NCBI GenBank assembly: GCA_902779085.1
Contig: CACYZY010000002.1
Span: 186,001-250,000 of the forward strand
Reading direction: 5' to 3'
DNA: 64,000 nucleotides
From: an uncultured Bacteroidales bacterium
GTDB lineage: Bacteria; Bacteroidota; Bacteroidia; Bacteroidales; Bacteroidaceae
The notes beneath the pieces were generated by a model. The model did not search any database and had not been told where the DNA came from. It saw only the letters and a list, made by a program, of their open reading frames with translations. Position numbers and translations under genes: made by a program. The stretch's first letter is position 1; every line of letters begins with the position of its first letter. This document shows positions 1-6,864 of the stretch, piece after piece.

Positions 1-2771
1 ATCCATTTCTCAGAACGTTCGTCAGTTATGACTTCTTTCTGAATTGTATCATTGTCAGCATCAATTGGGAACTCCTTGTTATAGCGAGCCTTTCCGTTGA
101 AAGAAACAGTATAGTTCACACTTTCTTCCTTGAGGTATTCCTCGTTATACTGAGGCCATTGTGCATCGCAAACAGAAGTGTTGTGACCCAACATCTCCCA
201 CAATTCCTCGCAGATGTGAGGGGTGAATGGAGCCAGACAAGCCACAATTTGCTCTAATACAGCTTTCTTACTGCATTTCAGTGAGGTAAGTTCGTTCACA
301 CAGATCATGAAGGCACTGATGGAAGTATTATAAGAGAAAGTCTCAATATCTCCAGTAACCTTTTTAATCAACTTGTGAACGGCTTTCAGTTCTGCAGCAT
401 TAGGAGCTTCATCTGTAACTAGATAATTGTCCTGACGGTCATAGAATAAGCCCCAGAACTTCTTCAGGAAACGATGCACACCGTCAATACCGTTGGTATC
501 CCAAGGCTTGGATTGCTCAACAGGCCCCAAGAACATTTCATACAGACGCAAGGTATCGGCACCAAAGCGCTCAACAATCATATCTGGATTCACCACATTG
601 AACATAGACTTACTCATCTTTTCAATGGCCCATCCACAAATGTATTTGCCATCTTCAAGTATAAACTCTGCATTGTTGTATTCAGGACGCCAAGCCTTAA
701 ATGCTTCTATGTCAAGGATGTCATTAGCAACAATATTTACATCCACATGGATAGGAGTAACATCATACTTGTCTTTCAGGTTAAGAGAAACAAAGGTATT
801 GGTATCCTTGATGCGATATACGAAGTTGCTTCTACCTTGAATCATTCCTTGATTTACCAACTTCTGGAAAGGCTCTTCTTTGACAGATACGCCCAAATCA
901 TGCAAGAACTTATTCCAAAAACGCGAATAGATCAAGTGGCCAGTAGCATGTTCTGTACCTCCTACATAAAGGTCAACATTCTGCCAATATTTATCAGCTT
1001 CCTCTGATACCAAAGCCTGGTCGTTGTGTGGATCCATATAACGCAAGTAATAAGCACTTGAACCAGCAAAGCCAGGCATAGTGCTCAGTTCGAGAGGGAA
1101 GACTGTCTTATTGTCAATCTTATTATTTTCTACTACTTGGTTGTTAATAGTATCCCAAGCCCATTTGGTAGCACGACCCAATGGAGGCTCACCCGTTTCT
1201 GTAGGCAGATATTTTTCTACCTCAGGCAGTTCCAGAGGCAGACATGTCTCTTGAATCATGCAAGGCATCTCATCCTTATAATAAACAGGGAAAGGTTCGC
1301 CCCAATAACGCTGACGAGAGAAGATGGCATCACGCAAACGATAGTTCACCTTTACCCTACCCAACTGATGCTCCTTTACATATTTCTTAGTAGCAGCAAT
1401 GGCTTCCTTGATGGTCAGACCATTCAAGTTCAAGTCACAATAGGGCTTTGCTCCAGCTTTTGGTGAATTACAAACTATACCTTCTTTAGCATCGAAGCTC
1501 TCTTCGCTTACATCGCAACCCTCTACCAATGGAACAATAGGCAAGTTGAAATGTTTAGCAAAAGTATAGTCACGACTATCGTGAGCAGGTACAGCCATTA
1601 TGGCTCCTGTGCCATAACCAGCCAAGACGTAATCACTAACCCAGATAGGCACTGCTTCACCAGTGAATGGATTGATAGCATAACTGCCAGTAAATACACC
1701 AGTTACACTGCGATCAGCAATACGGTCTCTTTCTGTGCGTTTCTTTGTTCTATCGAGGTAAGCATCCACTTCAGCTTTCTGTGCTTCAGTAGTTACCTTT
1801 GCTACAAATTCGCTCTCTGGGGCTAAAACCATGAAGGTAACACCATACATAGTGTCTGCTCGAGTTGTGAAGATGATAAATTCAACATCGCTGTCCTTTA
1901 CTTTGAATTTAACTTCAGCACCTTCGCTACGGCCTATCCAGTTGCGCTGGGTTTCTTTCAGAGAGTCTGTCCAATCGATGTGATCCAAGCCGTCTAGCAG
2001 GCGCTGAGCATAAGCGGATACTCGCAAACACCATTGGCGCATCTTCTTTTGTACCACAGGATAACCACCACGAACGCTAACACCTTCTACTACTTCGTCG
2101 TTGGCCAATACTGTTCCCAATTCAGGGCACCAGTTCACCATCATCTCACCTAAATAGGCGATGCGGTAGTTCATTAATATCTGTTGTTGTTCTTTCTCAT
2201 TCTTGGCATTCCATTCTTCAGCAGTGAACTTTAGTTCCTCTGTGCAAGCTACATCCAGACCTTCAGTACCTTTGGTTTTGAAATGTTCTATCAATGTCTC
2301 GATAGGCTGGGCCTGTTGGCACTTGTTGCAATAGAAACTTCCAAACATTTTCTGGAAGGCCCATTGAGTCCAATGATAATAACCTGGATCACAAGTGCGT
2401 ACCTCACGATCCCAATCGAAGCAGAAACCTATTTTGTCCAACTGACTACGATAACGGTTGATGTTTTCTGTAGTGGTAATAGCTGGATGCTGTCCTGTTT
2501 GGATAGCATATTGTTCAGCTGGCAAGCCGTAAGCATCGTACCCCATGGGGTTCAACACATTAAAGCCTTGCTGACGCTTGAAGCGAGCATAGATGTCTGA
2601 TGCAATATAGCCAAGAGGGTGGCCTACATGTAATCCTGCTCCTGATGGATAAGGAAACATGTTCAGTACATAGTACTTGGGCTTATTCTTATTTTCTGTC
2701 ACATGATAGGTTTTGTTTTCTACCCATCTTTTTTGCCATTTCTGTTCGATTTCCCTGAAATTATATTCCAT
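1..2771 (-). CDS. leuS: Leucyl-tRNA synthetase, C-terminus cut by window edge
   Basis: Charges tRNA-Leu with leucine in the cytoplasm (class I synthetase). The reading frame starts at the ATG at 2769-2771 and stays open to the left edge, giving about 923 residues; only a short C-terminal piece should be missing. The class I HIGH motif is seen as HVGHP at residues 48-52 ([13 protein letters not shown]), and KMSKS at residues 718-722. The long stretch between them leaves room for the CP1 editing domain. It is the last gene of a minus-strand series ychF-lgt-GH130-leuS, 25 bases after the GH130 stop, so probably co-transcribed. Its start is well defined because translation begins [12 protein letters not shown], typical of LeuRS. 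Identification is secure. Confidence 0.97.
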   Translation of the reverse strand, partial: MEYNFREIEQKWQKRWVENKTYHVTENKNKPKYYVLNMFPYPSGAGLHVGHPLGYIASDIYARFKRQQGFNVLNPMGYDAYGLPAEQYAIQTGQHPAITTTENINRYRSQLDKIGFCFDWDREVRTCDPGYYHWTQWAFQKMFGSFYCNKCQQAQPIETLIEHFKTKGTEGLDVACTEELKFTAEEWNAKNEKEQQQILMNYRIAYLGEMMVNWCPELGTVLANDEVVEGVSVRGGYPVVQKKMRQWCLRVSAYAQRLLDGLDHIDWTDSLKETQRNWIGRSEGAEVKFKVKDSDVEFIIFTTRADTMYGVTFMVLAPESEFVAKVTTEAQKAEVDAYLDRTKKRTERDRIADRSVTGVFTGSYAINPFTGEAVPIWVSDYVLAGYGTGAIMAVPAHDSRDYTFAKHFNLPIVPLVEGCDVSEESFDAKEGIVCNSPKAGAKPYCDLNLNGLTIKEAIAATKKYVKEHQLGRVKVNYRLRDAIFSRQRYWGEPFPVYYKDEMPCMIQETCLPLELPEVEKYLPTETGEPPLGRATKWAWDTINNQVVENNKIDNKTVFPLELSTMPGFAGSSAYYLRYMDPHNDQALVSEEADKYWQNVDLYVGGTEHATGHLIYSRFWNKFLHDLGVSVKEEPFQKLVNQGMIQGRSNFVYRIKDTNTFVSLNLKDKYDVTPIHVDVNIVANDILDIEAFKAWRPEYNNAEFILEDGKYICGWAIEKMSKSMFNVVNPDMIVERFGADTLRLYEMFLGPVEQSKPWDTNGIDGVHRFLKKFWGLFYDRQDNYLVTDEAPNAAELKAVHKLIKKVTGDIETFSYNTSISAFMICVNELTSLKCSKKAVLEQIVACLAPFTPHICEELWEMLGHNTSVCDAQWPQYNEEYLKEESVNYTVSFNGKARYNKEFPIDADNDTIQKEVITDERSEKW

Positions 2772-2796
2772 TGTCTATATATTTTGTTCTTGGTTA

Positions 2797-3900
2797 TTAA
2801 TTCTTTATCGCAACAGCTACGAACGAGTCAGCACAACCATAATACAGGAACCACTTGCCCTGATGGTTGACCAATCCCTCAATGAATACTGTACCAGCAG
2901 GATATTGTCCACTCTTCTCGAAATCTGCCTCAGGTTGGAAGAATGGCTTGTCTAAGCGGGTAATGTATTTTGTAGGGTCGTTCTTGTCGAATAAAGCTTG
3001 TCCTGCACAATAGGAATTGGCTGTATAGTTGGGGTCTGCCCCCTCCCCTGCCTTATTCTTTCCATTGTAAAACAGGATGATACCTTTTTCAGTCATAATA
3101 GCAGGAGGACCACATTCTGTCAAATCACTATCAAAGTATCCAGGACGGGTTTTCATCACTTGCAGGAGTTCGCCTTGCTCGTCGAGCATTGGTTCCCAAT
3201 TCACTAAATCAGTTGAGGTAGCTACATTCACAAATTGCTCACCCCAATACATCATATATTTATCACCAAACTTGGCAATTACTTGCTGTCCATCTTGCAT
3301 CTTGGTAATGATGGAAGCCGATTTGGTAAAGTTGTTGGCAAAACGTCCGTCGTATGCTTTCGCAAAAGCAGGGCCGTGCTTTGTCCAGTTTTGTAGGTCA
3401 CGAGAGGTAGCTACAGCCAAACGAGCCACATCCCTATTCCATTGTGTATAGAACATTACATAAAGACCGTCTTCTGTCTTTGCTACTCGAGGATCTTCGC
3501 AACCTCCAGGCCATTCGTTAGCTTTTTGGGCATCGTCTGCAGGATAAACAACAGGAGTGTTTTGAATGTCAAAATGCAATCCGTCAGTTGATTCTGCATA
3601 GCCGATACGAGATGTCCGAGAACCAATGCCCATGTGGGTGGCGTCTTCAGAACGGAACATTACCACTATTTTTCCATCTTTAGTGGTAGCAGCAGGGTTG
3701 AAGGTATCGCCTTCTTGCCAAGCGATAGAGTCGCCCGTCATTGGACAGAAGAATTTGATGTCCTTATTTGGAGAGATAATAGGATTGATTCCCTTTGGGC
3801 GTTGGAAATCCAACCAAGCCCAATCTTCTGGTTGCAAATCTTGTTGACCGTTACATGCTGTCAAACAAGCCACTAATGATAATAAGAATATTTTTTTCAT
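2797..3900 (-). CDS. GH130-type glycosidase/phosphorylase lipoprotein
   Basis: A 367-residue exported protein. Residues 1-16 form a lipoprotein signal ending in the lipobox LTAC (Cys16), so it is probably membrane anchored. The rest looks like a five-bladed beta-propeller of family GH130: SRIGYAESTDGLHF near residues 96-110 and the family signature GGCEDPR at 132-138, whose Asp is the proposed general acid in studied members. Known GH130 enzymes are beta-mannoside phosphorylases or beta-1,2-mannosidases; the sequence alone does not tell me which this is, although an exported location favours a hydrolase. Its ATG overlaps the lgt stop (ATGA), which implies translational coupling, and leuS follows. 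GH43 or GH32 are less likely alternatives because they lack the EDPR signature. Confidence 0.82.
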   Translation of the reverse strand: MKKIFLLSLVACLTACNGQQDLQPEDWAWLDFQRPKGINPIISPNKDIKFFCPMTGDSIAWQEGDTFNPAATTKDGKIVVMFRSEDATHMGIGSRTSRIGYAESTDGLHFDIQNTPVVYPADDAQKANEWPGGCEDPRVAKTEDGLYVMFYTQWNRDVARLAVATSRDLQNWTKHGPAFAKAYDGRFANNFTKSASIITKMQDGQQVIAKFGDKYMMYWGEQFVNVATSTDLVNWEPMLDEQGELLQVMKTRPGYFDSDLTECGPPAIMTEKGIILFYNGKNKAGEGADPNYTANSYCAGQALFDKNDPTKYITRLDKPFFQPEADFEKSGQYPAGTVFIEGLVNHQGKWFLYYGCADSFVAVAIKN

Positions 3901-4751
3901 TTCGGTGAAGTTTTCTTTCTGTCATAAATAAACATCAGCCACAAGCCCACCAAAATGTATGGAATGCTTAGTAACTGTCCCATATTCAATGTCATACCTT
4001 GCTCAAATGCTACTTGATCTTCCTTGATGAATTCAATAAAGAATCGGAAGATGAATACAGAAGCACATCCGAATCCAAAATAGAAACCTCGTTTCATGTT
4101 AAGTTGATGCTTGCGATAAATGAGAAATACTATAAACGCAAGTGTAAGATAGGCAATGGCCTCATACAACTGTGCTGGATGGCGAGGAGCTAAAGGGTCG
4201 GCTATGCTGGGGTCATTGGTCAGTCTTTCAAATACGAATGCCCAAGGCACATCAGTCACCTTGCCGATAATCTCTGAGTTCATCAGGTTGGCCATACGAA
4301 TCCAAAAACCACATATGAAAGCTGAAACCGTCAGGATATCAGCCATATCGATAAAGTGAATCTTGTATCGTTTGCAATAGAGCAGGGTAGAGATGACCAG
4401 GCCCAAGATACCTCCGTGACTGGCTAAACCTTGATAGCCAATGTATTTCCAATTGCCATCAGGTAAATACTTGATAGGCAAAAACATTTCTGTAATGTTA
4501 TGCAGATAATAACCTGGTTCGTAGAACAAGCAATGCCCTAAACGAGCCCCCAACAAAACGCCAAAGAAGCAATAGAAAAACAAAGGATCAAAGAGCTCAT
4601 CACCCCAACCTTTGTCTTTGTATTCACGCTTCACTATCATGTAGGAACAAGCGATGCCGATGACCCAGAACAAGCCGTAATATCTGATGTTTATCGAACC
4701 AATGCTGAACAGCACTGGGTCTGGATTCCAATTGATGCTTAGTGGTAACAT
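3897..4751 (-). CDS. lgt: Prolipoprotein diacylglyceryl transferase
   Basis: Transfers diacylglycerol from phosphatidylglycerol to the lipobox cysteine of prolipoproteins in the inner membrane, the first step of lipoprotein maturation. The 284 residues are strongly hydrophobic with about seven membrane segments. Family landmarks are visible: the N-terminal IRYYGLFWVIG segment, ARLGHCLFYEP, the HGGILG loop after GYQGLAS, and the Lgt signature region FWIRMANLMNSEIIG. It lies 6 bases after ychF and overlaps the start of the GH130 lipoprotein gene by 4 bases, so the three are very likely one transcript. Length is normal for the family. Confidence 0.96.
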   Translation of the reverse strand: MLPLSINWNPDPVLFSIGSINIRYYGLFWVIGIACSYMIVKREYKDKGWGDELFDPLFFYCFFGVLLGARLGHCLFYEPGYYLHNITEMFLPIKYLPDGNWKYIGYQGLASHGGILGLVISTLLYCKRYKIHFIDMADILTVSAFICGFWIRMANLMNSEIIGKVTDVPWAFVFERLTNDPSIADPLAPRHPAQLYEAIAYLTLAFIVFLIYRKHQLNMKRGFYFGFGCASVFIFRFFIEFIKEDQVAFEQGMTLNMGQLLSIPYILVGLWLMFIYDRKKTSPK

Positions 4752-4757
4752 AGTGTC

Positions 4758-5861
4758 TTATACATTAAATCTGAAGTGCATGATGTCGCCATCTTGTACT
4801 ATATAATCTTTACCTTCAATATTCAGTTTACCAGCCTCACGCACAGCTGCTTCGCTGCCATACTTGATATAGTCGTCATACTTGATGACCTCAGCACGGA
4901 TGAAACCCTTTTCAAAGTCGGTATGAATTACACCAGCACATTGTGGAGCCTTCCAGCCTTTGTGATAGGTCCAGGCCTTTACTTCCATCTCGCCGGCAGT
5001 GATGAAGGTCTCCAGGTTCAGCAGTTTGAAAGCACTCTTGATTAGTCTGTTAACGCCAGATTCCTTCAAACCGAGTTCTTCCAAAAACATCATCTTGTCC
5101 TCATAGGTTTCCAACTCGGCAATGTCAGCTTCTGTTCTGGCTGCAATTACCAGTATTTCAGCATCTTCGTCTTTCACTGCTTCACGAACTTGTTCTACAT
5201 ACTGATTGCCGTTCAACACACTTGCTTCATCTACGTTGCATACATACAACACAGGTTTTGCAGTCAGTAAGAACAAGTTACGAGCTGCAGCTTGCTCATC
5301 CTTGTCTTCCAACTGAACGGTGCGAGCTGATTTGCCTTGACTGAGTACCTCTTTGTATTTGAGAAGAACGTTGTAGAGGGCTTTTGCTTCTTTGTCTCCA
5401 CCCACTTTTGCCAACTTCTCCACTTTGGGGATACGAGTCTCAACTGTTTCTAAGTCCTTTAACTGCAACTCAGTATCGATAATCTCCTTATCTCTAACTG
5501 GGTTGATGGGACCTTCCACATGGGTGATGTTACCATCATCAAAACAACGAAGTACGTGGATGATAGCATCTGTCTCGCGTATATTGCCTAAGAATTTGTT
5601 ACCCAGACCTTCACCTTTGCTGGCACCTTTCACCAATCCAGCTATATCTACAATCTCAACGGTAGCAGGCACGATGCGTCCAGGATGAACGATCTCAGCC
5701 AATTTGCCCAATCTCTCATCAGGAACGGTAATCATACCTACATTTGGTTCGATGGTGCAGAAAGGAAAGTTAGCTGCCTGAGCTTTTGAGCTTGAGAGGC
5801 AGTTGAAGAGGGTTGATTTGCCTACATTTGGCAATCCTACGATTCCACATTGTAATGCCAT
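4758..5861 (-). CDS. ychF: Redox-responsive ATPase YchF
   Basis: OBG-family P-loop protein of 367 residues that prefers ATP over GTP and associates with ribosomes. Visible motifs are the P-loop GLPNVGKSTLFN near the N-terminus, the switch region DIAGLVKGASKGEGLGN, the altered G4 motif NVDE that marks YchF rather than true GTPases, and a C-terminal TGS domain ending HFRFNV. I place the start at the ATG at 5859-5861 (MALQCGIVGLPNVG). A longer in-frame start at 5912 is rejected because a -7 promoter box lies at 5899-5906, inside that extension. First gene of the ychF-lgt-GH130-leuS operon. Confidence 0.96.
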   Translation of the reverse strand: MALQCGIVGLPNVGKSTLFNCLSSSKAQAANFPFCTIEPNVGMITVPDERLGKLAEIVHPGRIVPATVEIVDIAGLVKGASKGEGLGNKFLGNIRETDAIIHVLRCFDDGNITHVEGPINPVRDKEIIDTELQLKDLETVETRIPKVEKLAKVGGDKEAKALYNVLLKYKEVLSQGKSARTVQLEDKDEQAAARNLFLLTAKPVLYVCNVDEASVLNGNQYVEQVREAVKDEDAEILVIAARTEADIAELETYEDKMMFLEELGLKESGVNRLIKSAFKLLNLETFITAGEMEVKAWTYHKGWKAPQCAGVIHTDFEKGFIRAEVIKYDDYIKYGSEAAVREAGKLNIEGKDYIVQDGDIMHFRFNV

Positions 5862-5898
5862 ATCTGATAAATCTTTTATTCTGTTTAGTTTCAGGGTG

Positions 5899-5906
5899 CA
5901 AAGATA
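5899..5906 (-). promoter_or_regulatory. -7 promoter box of the ychF operon
   Basis: On the minus strand this reads TATCTTTG, a perfect match to the Bacteroidota -7 consensus TAnnTTTG, about 40 bases upstream of the ychF ATG. No convincing -33 TTTG is seen at the usual spacing. A 22-bp palindrome lies just upstream at 5933-5954. Confidence 0.6.
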
Positions 5907-5932
5907 GTGCAAAAAATCGATTTAGCGAGGGG

Positions 5933-5954
5933 AATATGAATAATTATTCATATT
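5933..5954. promoter_or_regulatory. Perfect 22-bp palindrome upstream of the ychF promoter
   Basis: Two 11-base half-sites (AATATGAATAA and its exact complement) meet without a spacer. The site lies about 27 bases upstream of the -7 box of the ychF operon, where a transcription factor dimer could act. No regulator gene is next to it. It could also be chance in AT-rich DNA, so function is inferred only. Confidence 0.4.
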
Positions 5955-6061
5955 TCCGAGTGTAAGATTTATTATTTGAATCGTGAGGAAAAGAATTTAA
6001 GACTAATTATTCCAAGTGTATTGTGATATAGATAATAATTTGATTAGAGGAAGTAAGAGGC

Positions 6062-6105
6062 CCTTTTACTAGAACTAAGCCGTCCTTTTACTAGAACTAA
6101 GCCTT
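6062..6105. repeat. Two tandem 22-bp repeats, copy 1 of a dispersed module
   Basis: Units at 6062-6083 and 6084-6105 share CCTTTTACTAGAACTAAGCC and differ only in their last two bases. Immediately before them, GAAGTAAGAGG is a partial inverted unit. The same 22-bp unit type (CCTYTTACTTnnnCTAAGCCGT) recurs at 43863-43928, again next to an AAATTCTCATGA-type palindrome. Period 22 is about two DNA helical turns. No flanking direct repeats or transposase were seen. Confidence 0.75.
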
Positions 6106-6106
6106 G

Positions 6107-6124
6107 AAATTCTCATGATAATTT
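6107..6124. repeat. Near-palindrome linked to the 22-bp repeats
   Basis: AAATTCTCATGATAATTT is a palindrome with one mismatched pair. The perfect form, AAATTCTCATGAGAATTT, occurs at 43821-43838 next to the second repeat array. The shared pairing suggests both parts belong to one repeated module. Confidence 0.6.
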
Positions 6125-6144
6125 TTCAGTATTAAAAACTAAAA

Positions 6145-6173
6145 AAGGCTGCGCCTTTAATTAGCACAGCCTT
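6145..6173 (-). terminator. Intrinsic terminator of the DUF3836-like gene
   Basis: Read on the minus strand, AAGGCTGTGC (6164-6173) pairs with GCGCAGCCTT (6145-6154) to form a 10-bp stem with one G-T pair and a 9-base loop, followed directly by a run of T. It lies 33 bases after the stop at 6207. Confidence 0.85.
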
Positions 6174-6206
6174 CGAGATTAAGGTTATAATAAGGTTTGG
6201 AGTTTT

Positions 6207-6581
6207 TTACATGGTCTCTGCGTCCATAGTTACTGTCATGCTTGGTACGAGAACGAACTCTTTCTTGTTCTTGTTCCACTTGTAGTAGGTAGTGGTTACC
6301 TGCTTGCCTTCGTACTGATAGCGAATGCAAACATCGTTGATCCATTCGTTACCGTCCCATTTCTGGCAGAGGTTCTCTGTCATGCGCTGCTGGTTGTCAT
6401 ACTGGTAGTTGTACTGCAGGTAGTTTACCAACATGTTGTCAACGTTCTTGTAAACTGTCTGACCTACCATTACACCGTTTACTTCCTCATTGTTGTAAAC
6501 CAAATTGTCGTGGTTGCCTGCCATTGCGTTGATACCACATACCATCAAAGCTGCTAAAACGATAAATTTTAAAGTCTTCAT
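6207..6581 (-). CDS. Small secreted protein, DUF3836-like
   Basis: A 124-residue protein with a clear signal peptide (hydrophobic residues 5-20, MKTLKFIVLAALMVCGINAMA) and a mature part rich in Tyr, Asn and aromatic residues: repeated WDGNEW, YQYEGK and YYKWNKNKKEF segments suggest beta strands. The pattern resembles the DUF3836 family of small exported Bacteroidales proteins, whose function is unknown; that match is from memory. It stands alone, with its own promoter (6644-6675), a leader of about 60 bases, an RBS-like AGGAG upstream of the ATG, and a strong terminator, so it is probably well expressed as a single gene. Confidence 0.72.
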   Translation of the reverse strand: MKTLKFIVLAALMVCGINAMAGNHDNLVYNNEEVNGVMVGQTVYKNVDNMLVNYLQYNYQYDNQQRMTENLCQKWDGNEWINDVCIRYQYEGKQVTTTYYKWNKNKKEFVLVPSMTVTMDAETM

Positions 6582-6643
6582 TTTTTTATCTCCTATTTTT
6601 TAATTATCTAACATATTGTCACTCCTCTCTCAGAATGACGATG

Positions 6644-6675
6644 CAAAGGTAGGAGGTTTTTCTATACAAAACAAA
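6644..6675 (-). promoter_or_regulatory. Promoter of the DUF3836-like gene
   Basis: On the minus strand there is TTTG (6672-6675), 20 bases, then TACCTTTG (6644-6651), which fits the Bacteroidota -33/-7 promoter. The resulting leader before the ATG at 6581 is about 60 bases. Confidence 0.65.
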
Positions 6676-6778
6676 TAAATCAGCAATTATTTTTAGCATT
6701 ATGTAAAGCAAATGCTGACATCTCACATTCGTTTTTGCGAGATTTGCTGACAAAAAGATAGCCGATAAATCAAAAGTA

Positions 6779-6806
6779 GGGCATCTTACCTTTCACGGAG
6801 ATACCC
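6779..6806 (-). terminator. Likely polA terminator
   Basis: On the minus strand GGGTATCT pairs with AGATGCCC (8 bp with one T-G pair) around a 12-base loop, preceded by an A-run and followed by TACTTTTG. It lies 58 bases after the polA stop. The stem is modest, so this is only probable. Confidence 0.5.
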
Positions 6807-6864
6807 TTTTTTGGAATTTACTTCTCTTTCTGATTGAAAGTTAAATAATGTTATAGAGCATATT

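Larger units (their letters stand above)
5907..6206. other. Gap between the DUF3836-like gene and the ychF promoter
   Basis: No open reading frame that I would call a gene. Going upwards in coordinate it holds the 22-bp palindrome at 5933-5954, an AT-rich stretch, two 22-bp direct repeats at 6062-6105, a near-palindrome AAATTCTCATGATAATTT at 6107-6124, and a terminator hairpin at 6145-6173 for the gene to its right. Confidence 0.7.

Noticed and set aside
474-1007. 177-residue plus-strand open frame
   Set aside because: It runs antisense to leuS, which has clear HIGH and KMSKS motifs; no family resemblance was seen in the plus frame.
6705-6765. AGCAAA...TTTGCT imperfect inverted repeat near polA
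   Set aside because: The arms pair only with an 8-base bulge; probably AT-rich chance.
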